Below are positions 34,436 through 41,569 of a stretch of 64,000 bases of DNA, piece by piece (position 1 is the stretch's first letter; each line of letters begins with the position of its first letter). The stretch spans positions 248,001-312,000 of the forward strand of contig NZ_CANMDS010000001.1 in assembly GCF_947496725.1 (NCBI RefSeq). The letters run 5' to 3'. The position numbers were made by a program, and so were the translations under genes. The notes under the pieces are model-generated. The model worked only from the letters and a program-made list of their open reading frames with translations. It was not told the DNA's origin and did no database searches. The stretch is from an uncultured Dokdonia sp. (GTDB taxonomy: Bacteria; Bacteroidota; Bacteroidia; Flavobacteriales; Flavobacteriaceae).

Positions 34436-36337
34436 TTAAAATCCTGCCTGCAGTGTTACAGAACCGTTACCTACACCTACCTGAGTAGTTGAAGCAGTGT
34501 TACCTGTTCCCGCTTGTCCAGTAATCTGTAAGTTAAGAACTCCCGTCTGACTAACAGTAGAAGTGTTACCCATACCTAACTGCCCAACTAGTGAAGCGTT
34601 TGCACTCCCGTTTTGTGTTACTGTAGATGTATTGTTCATACCATCTTGTAATGTGATAGACGCATTACCAAGACCTAAAAATACTCCAGTAGATGTCTGA
34701 CTAACGGTAGAAGAGTTTCCTGTACCTACTTGACCTGCATAAGAGAAGTTTACATCACCAGACTGATCTATATCTGCCAAATTTGATGTACCATCTTGTG
34801 CTACTTGAGAAAAGTTTAAGTTACCTACTTGGTCTACATTTGTAAGGTTTGCATCTCCATCTTGATCTACATCAGAAACGTTATCGTCACCAGTTTGTAC
34901 AATGTACGCTTGGTTACCATCTCCCATTCTTTGTAAAACATCAGAATCATTATTATCTCCTGTTTGACTAACTGTAGCAGTATGATCATCTCTAAACTGA
35001 CGTACCACTGAGTTGTTATCATCTCCGGTTTGGTTCACATCTGCAGTGTTATCATCTCCAAAACCAGCTCCCTGAATAATTCTTGAATCGTTGTTATCAC
35101 CTATTTGATCAGTACTCGCAATATTATCATTTCCTCTCTGACGAGTATAAGCCATATTATTATCGGCATTGCCATCAGAAAAATCATATTGAAAAGATTG
35201 TGCAAAATTACCATTACCTTCTTGAATCACCTCAGATTCGTTAGAATCGCCTAACTGGAATGTTGCCGCGAAGTTACTATCTCCTGTTGTTGTCGTTGTT
35301 GCCAAGTTAGAATCTCCTAATTGTCTTGAAAATCCTAGGTTATTATTTCCTGTTTGGCGAATTTCTGAATCATTGTCATTACCAGGAGTACCAAATATAT
35401 AGAAACCAGTAGCATCTCCTTGATCAGTTTCTGCATAGTTTCCATCCCCATTTTGGTCGGTAACAGCTCTATTTCTGTCTCCAAGTTGATTAACATCTGC
35501 TGTGTTAAAATCCCCTCTTTGACGTGTCCAAGAATAATTATTATCTCCATCTTGGGTTGTAATAGACCCATTACTATTTCCTTTTTGAATAGCTACTGCT
35601 TTGTTGCTAAAACCATTTTGATCTACACTCGCAATGTTCATATCACCATCTTGATCTACACGAGATTCATTCTCGTCTCCCATCTGGTCAACATCACTAT
35701 CATTTCCATCACCTACCTGAAGTACATCACTATCATTACGATCACCTGTCTGGTTTTCTGTACTTGTGTTATCATCTCCAAATTGTACAAGAGTTGCTAA
35801 GTTTTCTTCACCTCTTTGTACTTGTGTACCCGTATTATCATCACCATCTTGATCTATAGTAGCAGTACTACCCATAGCTCCGTTTGTTAATGTAGACTGG
35901 TCTTGTGTTGCCGTGTTATCATCTCCTACTTGAAGAATTCCTGCAGTATTGTTATCATAACGTTGCTTTTGTGAAGCTGTATTACCGTTTCCTATCTGTA
36001 GTGTTCCCGCAACGTTATCTTCGGCATAACCTACACCTTGATCAATATTTGCACTGTTACCTAACCCAAACTGAGCAACCCCAGCTAGGTTACGATCTCC
36101 TAGTTGAGATATAGTAGATGTACTAGCTCCTACCTGCAGTACTCCTGCAATGTTACTATCTCCTCCAGCCGTAGGTCCAGAGTTCAATCCATCTTGTGTG
36201 ATTGTAGAGGTGTTACTTCCTAATTGTAAGGTAAGTTGTCCATTTGTTGTTCCTGTCTGGCTTACTGTACTAGTATTCTGTCCAAAAGCAACAGAACAAA
36301 TAGCTAGTGCAGCAGCGCTCATTAGTAATTTTTTCAT
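34436..36337 (-). CDS. csgA: large curlin (CsgA-like) 2, Asp-rich
   Basis: A 633-residue secreted amyloid subunit, starting at the ATG at 36337; a frame extending farther upstream would put a second hydrophobic stretch before the signal peptide and is rejected. The signal peptide (MKKLLMSAAALAICSVAFGQ) is nearly that of curlin 1. About 55 half-units of 11 residues follow. From residue 110 to 440 they are strongly acidic (GDDNTST, GDGNDSDVDQMGDENESRV), with Asp/Asn ladders that could bind calcium; the last 120 residues resemble curlin 1. Shared elements with curlin 1 (QGVGYAEDNVA, SQKQRYDNN, the end VTLQAGF) show that the two arose by duplication. Confidence 0.9.
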   Translation of the reverse strand: MKKLLMSAAALAICSVAFGQNTSTVSQTGTTNGQLTLQLGSNTSTITQDGLNSGPTAGGDSNIAGVLQVGASTSTISQLGDRNLAGVAQFGLGNSANIDQGVGYAEDNVAGTLQIGNGNTASQKQRYDNNTAGILQVGDDNTATQDQSTLTNGAMGSTATIDQDGDDNTGTQVQRGEENLATLVQFGDDNTSTENQTGDRNDSDVLQVGDGNDSDVDQMGDENESRVDQDGDMNIASVDQNGFSNKAVAIQKGNSNGSITTQDGDNNYSWTRQRGDFNTADVNQLGDRNRAVTDQNGDGNYAETDQGDATGFYIFGTPGNDNDSEIRQTGNNNLGFSRQLGDSNLATTTTTGDSNFAATFQLGDSNESEVIQEGNGNFAQSFQYDFSDGNADNNMAYTRQRGNDNIASTDQIGDNNDSRIIQGAGFGDDNTADVNQTGDDNNSVVRQFRDDHTATVSQTGDNNDSDVLQRMGDGNQAYIVQTGDDNVSDVDQDGDANLTNVDQVGNLNFSQVAQDGTSNLADIDQSGDVNFSYAGQVGTGNSSTVSQTSTGVFLGLGNASITLQDGMNNTSTVTQNGSANASLVGQLGMGNTSTVSQTGVLNLQITGQAGTGNTASTTQVGVGNGSVTLQAGF

Positions 36338-36357
36338 AATAAAAAAGTTATTGATTA

Positions 36358-36377
36358 ATATATAAATGGTTAATAAA
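36358..36377 (-). promoter_or_regulatory. curlin upstream block A (csgA 2)
   Basis: Identical to 33824-33843; 21 bases before the start codon of curlin 2. Confidence 0.7.
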
Positions 36378-36444
36378 AACACGTCAATATAGGCCAACAA
36401 CAGAAACGTCATCATCATCAAAAATGTGAAAGCCAAAACTTGAT

Positions 36445-36455
36445 ATTACGGGGGA
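36445..36455 (-). promoter_or_regulatory. curlin upstream block B (csgA 2), ATTACGGGGGA
   Basis: Identical to 33910-33920; 108 bases before the start codon of curlin 2. Confidence 0.6.
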
Positions 36456-36493
36456 AAAATACTCTAAGGAGGAAATTATAATCGAGTATAGGT

Positions 36494-36507
36494 GCAAGTT
36501 AACTTGC
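36494..36507. promoter_or_regulatory. perfect 14-base palindrome, operator candidate
   Basis: GCAAGTTAACTTGC lies between blocks B and C of curlin 2, about 157 bases before its start. Curlin 1 has no such site, so it may give specific control of curlin 2. Confidence 0.45.
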
Positions 36508-36515
36508 TTAAAATG

Positions 36516-36558
36516 ATTTTACACTATCACAAACACAGTTTTCGACAAAGTGTAAAAT
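36516..36558. repeat. inverted repeat surrounding block C of curlin 2
   Basis: ATTTTACACT (36516-36525) is inverted as AGTGTAAAAT (36549-36558), with block C (AGTTTTCGACAAAG, 36537-36550) overlapping its right arm. Candidate protein-binding site or stem-loop. Confidence 0.45.
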
Positions 36559-36675
36559 ACTCATAATCAGAGCACACAGAAACCCTAGTAAAAAGGAGGT
36601 GTCACAAAAAGACAACTACCTATTACCGAATAATAAATCTAAAATAGATTTGAAAAATCTTACAGAAAACTGTAA

Positions 36676-38859
36676 TTAATTTACAAAAAGAAGCTCTCTA
36701 TATTTTGGCAAAGGCCATAAATCGTCTTCTACAAGTAATTCTAACTTATCACATTGTTTCCTTATAAGTTCAAAATAAGGCTTTACTTTATCTGCATAAT
36801 CACCTGCTTTTTTCTCTAATTCAAGACCATTAGATTTTTTACGTACATCTATCATTTCTGTGATAAGTGTATTAATACTAGCGATGTGATTTGATAAGGA
36901 TTTTATGATGGTTGTTTGCGCTTTCGCGAAAGCGGTATAATCATCACCATAAATATCTTTTAGGCCTCGCACATTATCTATAAGTACATTTTGATATCGT
37001 AAGGCTGTAGGGATGATATGATTACGAGCAACATCTCCAAGAACACGGCTCTCTATCTGTATACGTTTTACATACTCCTCGAGCTCTATCTCATAACGTG
37101 CCTGTATCTCTACAGTATTCATAATCTGTAATGAGTCAAAAAGCGCTACACTAGCTTTACTTACTCTAGCCTTTAGAGCCTCTACTGTTGTTCTGTTATT
37201 ACTAAGCTTACGTTTTTTTGCTTCTTTTTCCCAAGAGTCACCATATCCATCACCTTCAAATCGTATATTCTTGCTGTCCTTAATATACTCTCGCAGTACG
37301 TTAAAGATGGCATCATCCTTTTTCATATCCTTGGTATCCACTAGCGTGTCTACTTCTTTCTTAAAGGCTATGAGTTGCTGGGCAACAATGGCGTTAAGAA
37401 CGGTCATAGGGTTTGCACAGTTTGCAGTAGCTCCTACTGCTCTAAACTCAAACTTATTACCAGTGAAGGCAAAGGGTGATGTACGGTTGCGATCAGTATT
37501 ATCAAGTAAAATCTCTGGTATTTTACCTATAACATTGAGCTTAAGGTCTGTTTTTTCTTGTGGTGACAGCTTTCCATCTGTTACCTTCTCAAGTTCATCT
37601 AGTACTCTAGTAAGCTGTGATCCTATAAAGACAGAGATGATTGCTGGTGGTGCCTCGTTTGCTCCCAGTCTATAATCATTACCCGCACTAGCAATAGATG
37701 CTCGTAGTAGTGCCTCGTGCTCATAAACAGCTTTTATGGTATTTACAAAGAAGGTTAAAAACTGTAAATTCTTCATAGGTGTGCTACCTGGGCTTAATAG
37801 GTTGACACCTGTATCTGTAGCTAGCGACCAGTTATTATGTTTACCACTACCGTTTATACCATCAAAAGGCTTCTCGTGAAAGAGCACCTTAAAATGGTGA
37901 CGCTGGGCGACCTTTTGCATAATATCCATAAGTAGGGCATTATGATCTACCGCAAGATTTGCCTCTTCATATACTGGAGCCATCTCAAACTGATTTGGCG
38001 CTACCTCATTATGTCTTGTTTTTACCGGTATCCCTAGCAAGAGACATTCTTGCTCTAGCTCTTTTAAGTATGCTAGCACACGAATAGGAATAGAACCAAA
38101 GTAATGATCATCCAGCTGTTGTCCTTTTGCCGCAGCGTGACCTAAAAGCGTTCTCCCTGTAAGTGTTAAGTCTGGTCTCGCAGCAGCGAGTGATGCATCT
38201 ACAAGAAAAAACTCTTGCTCCCACCCTAATGTTGCAGTTACCTTATTTACATTTTTATTAAAATAGCGAGCAACATCTGTCGCGGCCTCATCTATTACAT
38301 TAAGCGCTTTGAGTAGCGGAGTCTTAAAGTCAAGAGCCTCTCCAGTATAAGCTACAAAAACTGTAGGTATACAAAGTGTGTTATCATATATAAATGCAGG
38401 CGACGTAGGGTCCCAGGCGGTATAACCACGTGCTTCAAAAGTATTACGTATCCCTCCGTGAGGAAAACTTGAAGCATCTGGTTCTTGTTGTGCGAGCTGT
38501 GCGCCGTCAAATTTATCTATGACGTGACCCTCTGGTGTAACTTCAAAAAAAGCATCGTGCTTCTCTGCAGTAGCACCAGTAAGTGGTTGAAACCAGTGTG
38601 TGTAATGGGTTGCTCCTTTTTCTAGCGCCCAAGATTTCATACCTGTCGCTATAGCATCTGCAGTGATGCGATCTATATTATCACCTTTACGTATGGCCGT
38701 TTGCACACTATCAAACGTAGATTTTGACAAATACTGTCGCATAGCTTGCTCCCCAAAGACACTAGACTTATATAAAGACGATGGTCGTCCTAGTGATTCA
38801 AAAGTAACTGCAGGTCTATGTTGCACATCGTGCAGTGCTTGAAAACGTAATTTTGACAT
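36676..38859 (-). CDS. glnN: type III glutamine synthetase (GlnN)
   Basis: A 727-residue enzyme of the large GSIII type, which forms glutamine from glutamate and ammonium. Visible are the GSIII N-terminal region (FGEQAMRQYLSKSTFDSVQ), the Glu-Gln-Glu-Phe of GWEQEFFLVD that binds metal, the HNEVAPNQFEMAP stretch, the ATP site FDGINGSGKHNNWS, and the RLGANEAPPAI loop. The length is usual for GSIII. A dispersed palindrome lies in the C-terminal helical part and is read AFAKA (YTAFAKAQTT). It is transcribed divergently from a second glutamine synthetase of a different type, 311 bases away. Confidence 0.96.
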   Translation of the reverse strand: MSKLRFQALHDVQHRPAVTFESLGRPSSLYKSSVFGEQAMRQYLSKSTFDSVQTAIRKGDNIDRITADAIATGMKSWALEKGATHYTHWFQPLTGATAEKHDAFFEVTPEGHVIDKFDGAQLAQQEPDASSFPHGGIRNTFEARGYTAWDPTSPAFIYDNTLCIPTVFVAYTGEALDFKTPLLKALNVIDEAATDVARYFNKNVNKVTATLGWEQEFFLVDASLAAARPDLTLTGRTLLGHAAAKGQQLDDHYFGSIPIRVLAYLKELEQECLLLGIPVKTRHNEVAPNQFEMAPVYEEANLAVDHNALLMDIMQKVAQRHHFKVLFHEKPFDGINGSGKHNNWSLATDTGVNLLSPGSTPMKNLQFLTFFVNTIKAVYEHEALLRASIASAGNDYRLGANEAPPAIISVFIGSQLTRVLDELEKVTDGKLSPQEKTDLKLNVIGKIPEILLDNTDRNRTSPFAFTGNKFEFRAVGATANCANPMTVLNAIVAQQLIAFKKEVDTLVDTKDMKKDDAIFNVLREYIKDSKNIRFEGDGYGDSWEKEAKKRKLSNNRTTVEALKARVSKASVALFDSLQIMNTVEIQARYEIELEEYVKRIQIESRVLGDVARNHIIPTALRYQNVLIDNVRGLKDIYGDDYTAFAKAQTTIIKSLSNHIASINTLITEMIDVRKKSNGLELEKKAGDYADKVKPYFELIRKQCDKLELLVEDDLWPLPKYRELLFVN
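36919..36934. repeat. dispersed palindrome, copy 12, inside glnN
   Basis: Perfect 16-base palindrome in coding sequence, read as Ala-Phe-Ala-Lys-Ala in the frame of glnN. Confidence 0.9.
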
Positions 38860-39002
38860 AAATATAGAATGCTGTATGATAGTGACTCTCTTGATAACAG
38901 CGCACTATCGTGTTTGATATAATCTTCTTTTGCGATAAGGAAACTCCTTATACATAGTAAAGGTGTTTATTAATTTCTTTATTTCTCACCTTATATACAT
39001 TG

Positions 39003-39010
39003 CAAATATA
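39003..39010 (-). promoter_or_regulatory. likely -7 element of glnN, TATATTTG
   Basis: On the minus strand TATATTTG fits the Bacteroidota consensus, about 145 bases before the glnN start, leaving a long leader. The -33 is poor. The 311-base region between the two synthetase genes is very A/T-rich and otherwise shows no gene. Confidence 0.45.
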
Positions 39011-39107
39011 AGAGATTTACAAAAAAATGTCACATTTTTTACACACCCCCTAAATTTTGAGGGGTTGTTAATAAGATGATATAATTTTTAATAAATCAAC
39101 CCCATAA

Positions 39108-39140
39108 TTGATACTGCATTTCAAAATTATTTTATCTTTG
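39108..39140 (+). promoter_or_regulatory. likely promoter of the type II glutamine synthetase
   Basis: TTG at 39108-39110 and TATCTTTG at 39133-39140 form a -33/-7 pair of the Bacteroidota type with 22 bases between. Transcription would start near 39145, making the ATG at 39171, not one at 39108, the start codon. Confidence 0.5.
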
Positions 39141-39170
39141 CCCTCGTTAACTAAAAACATAAATGCTATT

Positions 39171-40181
39171 ATGAGCAAGTCAAAATTAGAATACATTTGG
39201 TTAGACGGGTATACACCGACGCAAAATATGAGAAGTAAAACTAAGGTTGTAAACGACTTTAGTGGTAAACTAGAAGACTGTCCAGTATGGTCTTTTGATG
39301 GTTCTTCTACAAAGCAAGCTTCTGGTGGAGCTTCAGACTGTCTTTTAAAGCCAGTTGCTATCTACCCAGATCCACAACGTGCAAATGGATTTTTAGTAAT
39401 GACTGAGGTTTTAAGTGCAGATGGTACTCCGCACGAGTCAAACCATAGAGCAAAAATAGATGATAATGATAATGACTTCTGGTTCGGTTTTGAGCAAGAG
39501 TATTTCATTATGGATACAGAAACACAACTACCATTAGGATTCCCAATAGGTGGATACCCTGGACCACAAGGTATGTATTACTGTTCTGTAGGTGGTAAAA
39601 ACACACACGGTCGTGACTTTGTAGAAGAGCACGCAGATCTTTGTATAGAAGCTGGTCTTAACTTTGAAGGAATTAACCAAGAGGTTGCTTCTGGACAGTG
39701 GGAATTCCAACTTTTTGCAAAAGGAGCAAAGAAAGCAGGAGATGAGATCTGGATTGCTCGTTACCTACTAGATCGTCTTACTGAGCAGTACGGATGGTAC
39801 ATAGATTATCACCCAAAACCAATAAAAGGAGACTGGAACGGTTCTGGAATGCACGCAAACTTCTCAAACACAACATTGAGAACGTGTGGATCTGAAGAGA
39901 CTTACAATACAATATGTGAGGCTTTCCGTCCATTTACAAAAGAACACATCAAAGCATACGGAGCCCACAACGAACTACGTCTTACAGGAGATCACGAGAC
40001 TGCATCTATAAATGACTTCTCTTACGGAGTATCAGATAGAGGAGCATCTATACGTATCCCTATTATCACTGTAGAGCAAGGATGGAAAGGATGGTTAGAA
40101 GACCGTCGTCCAGCTTCAAACGCAGATCCATACAGAGTAGCAGGTCGTATTATCGAGACTGTAAAAACAGCAAAGGTTTAA
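39171..40181 (+). CDS. glnA: type II (eukaryote-like) glutamine synthetase
   Basis: A 336-residue enzyme of the short, eukaryote-like GSII type: LEYIWLDGYTPTQNMRSKTK and VWSFDGSSTKQASG at the N terminus, FWFGFEQEYFIMD with the metal-binding Glu residues, GDWNGSGMHANFSN and the adenine-site loop, then NELRLTGDHETASINDFSYG and DRGASIRIP. The start at 39171 is chosen by the promoter position and by the family N terminus. Together with the divergent glnN the cell has two routes for ammonium assimilation in one locus. An intrinsic terminator and a dispersed palindrome follow. Confidence 0.95.
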   Translation: MSKSKLEYIWLDGYTPTQNMRSKTKVVNDFSGKLEDCPVWSFDGSSTKQASGGASDCLLKPVAIYPDPQRANGFLVMTEVLSADGTPHESNHRAKIDDNDNDFWFGFEQEYFIMDTETQLPLGFPIGGYPGPQGMYYCSVGGKNTHGRDFVEEHADLCIEAGLNFEGINQEVASGQWEFQLFAKGAKKAGDEIWIARYLLDRLTEQYGWYIDYHPKPIKGDWNGSGMHANFSNTTLRTCGSEETYNTICEAFRPFTKEHIKAYGAHNELRLTGDHETASINDFSYGVSDRGASIRIPIITVEQGWKGWLEDRRPASNADPYRVAGRIIETVKTAKV

Positions 40182-40202
40182 TTCTGATTTAATTATATTG
40201 TG

Positions 40203-40235
40203 AAAAATGCTCAACTTAGGTTGGGCATTTTTTTT
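40203..40235 (+). terminator. intrinsic terminator after the type II glutamine synthetase
   Basis: AAATGCTCAAC (40205-40215), loop TTAG, GTTGGGCATTT (40220-40230), one wobble pair, then a T run to 40235. The dispersed palindrome starts two bases later. Confidence 0.85.
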
Positions 40236-40236
40236 G

Positions 40237-40252
40237 CGCTTTCGCGAAAGCG
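40237..40252. repeat. dispersed palindrome, copy 13
   Basis: Perfect 16-base palindrome abutting the T run of the terminator. Confidence 0.9.
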
Positions 40253-40403
40253 TAAACACGTCTCATATAATAAAACAATTAATTTCATCATATCTATAGA
40301 CAGTATTCGATGACTTAAAATTGCCTATAGAAGACAACATACATTCCTTGCAATTAAATAATTGAGAAGACTAGATATTTATTTTATAAACGAAGTCAAG
40401 AAA

Positions 40404-41354
40404 TTAAGCCGAAAATGCAAGCGCAATAAATAAGATATAGGCACCTACAAGAAATAAGCCCTTAAAACGACCTATCTGCAATGTTTTTGGTATAAATGCT
40501 AGTGGTAAGAGTACAATAGCAAAGCCTAGCATCCAGTAAATATTAGTCCCTAAAATAGCATCATCTACAACGTTTATATCCTTTATAAGCGATGTAAAGC
40601 CTAGCACAGAGGCAATATTAAAAATATTAGAACCTATAAGATTACCTAGTGAGATCGCTTTTTCCTTTTTGAGCGCAGCGATGACAGAAGCCGCAAGTTC
40701 TGGCACACTCGTACCTATGGCAATTACTGTAACAGAGATTGCATACTCACTTATACCTACTGCTGTAGCAAGATCTTTTGCTCCAGAGACTAGCCATTCT
40801 GACCCAAAATATAGCGCAAGTGCACCTATAAATAACCATATAAATATTTTAAAATAAGAGGCTTGTCCTAGCCCCTCATCTACACCATCTGCATCTTCTT
40901 CTTCTCTACTTTTACGAGCGCGACGTATCAAGAAAAACAAGTACACACCCAGCGCCGCAAGTAGACCACCACCCTCTACTGCTGTAAGCTTACCATCGTT
41001 AGAAAGTAAGAAGTAAAGTGCAAGTGAGAATAGTACCATCACCGGCCAGTTAAATCTGTAAAAGTCTCGGTCTATGGCCAGGGCAGATATTACTGCCGTT
41101 ATACCTAACACAAGCCCTATGTTTGCAATATTAGACCCTATTACATTACCAAGTGCAATGTCTGAGCTCCCATCTAGCGCTGCCTGCACGCTTACCAGTA
41201 GTTCTGGAGCAGAGGTTGCAAAAGATACAACTGTAAGTCCTATCACCATTTTAGACAGGTTGAGTTTAAAAGATAACCCCACAGATGCTCGTACCAAAAA
41301 CTCCCCTCCTACTACTAACAGTACTAATCCAACTAGGATAAAAAATATGCTCAT
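40404..41354 (-). CDS. calcium/sodium antiporter, YrbG/CaCA family
   Basis: A 316-residue membrane protein with about ten hydrophobic segments in two inverted halves. Each half holds the alpha-repeat signature: SAPELLVSVQAALDGSSDI followed by GNVIGSNIANIGLVLG, and SVPELAASVIAALKKEKAI followed by GNLIGSNIFNIASVLG. These carry the ion-binding Glu and Asn/Ser residues of the Na+/Ca2+ exchanger superfamily. A cytoplasmic acidic loop (SREEEDADGVDEG) separates the halves. It probably extrudes calcium in exchange for sodium or protons. It is transcribed divergently from the Rel/SpoT gene. Confidence 0.92.
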   Translation of the reverse strand: MSIFFILVGLVLLVVGGEFLVRASVGLSFKLNLSKMVIGLTVVSFATSAPELLVSVQAALDGSSDIALGNVIGSNIANIGLVLGITAVISALAIDRDFYRFNWPVMVLFSLALYFLLSNDGKLTAVEGGGLLAALGVYLFFLIRRARKSREEEDADGVDEGLGQASYFKIFIWLFIGALALYFGSEWLVSGAKDLATAVGISEYAISVTVIAIGTSVPELAASVIAALKKEKAISLGNLIGSNIFNIASVLGFTSLIKDINVVDDAILGTNIYWMLGFAIVLLPLAFIPKTLQIGRFKGLFLVGAYILFIALAFSA

Positions 41355-41440
41355 ATAATGTTTTTTATTACGGCGAAGATAATAATTATACTCGCTCAGT
41401 ATGCTGTCATTTATAAGTAGGTGATGTGGTATTATTGTTA

Positions 41441-41456
41441 CGCTTTCGCGAAAGCG
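41441..41456. repeat. dispersed palindrome, copy 14
   Basis: Perfect 16-base palindrome, extended to TTACGC...GCGTAA, about 75 bases before the rel promoter in the divergent gap. Confidence 0.9.
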
Positions 41457-41530
41457 TAAAAAAGAAACTTTAATAGAATTCTCTATTTATAGACATTTTC
41501 TAAAACAGCTTAAGATGTCTTAAAAATATG

Positions 41531-41560
41531 TTGTTCATAAAGTAGAATTTGGTACATTTA
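41531..41560 (+). promoter_or_regulatory. strong -33/-7 promoter of the rel gene
   Basis: TTG (41531-41533), 19 bases, TACATTTA (41553-41560), the ideal Bacteroidota spacing. Transcription would begin near 41565, giving an almost leaderless mRNA for the ATG at 41570. Confidence 0.65.
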
Positions 41561-41569
41561 ATATATCAT

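Noticed and set aside
35335-35800. Frames of 78 and 126 residues within curlin 2
   Set aside because: They arise from the repeat structure of the curlin in other frames.
32274-36337. The repetitive DNA of the curlin genes as a CRISPR array or satellite
   Set aside because: The periodicity is 33 bases, variable, and in frame with 11-residue curlin units; no identical repeats with unique spacers.
36338-36436. 33-residue N-terminal extension of the second curlin
   Set aside because: It adds a hydrophobic stretch before a perfect signal peptide, and its DNA is the conserved leader (block A).
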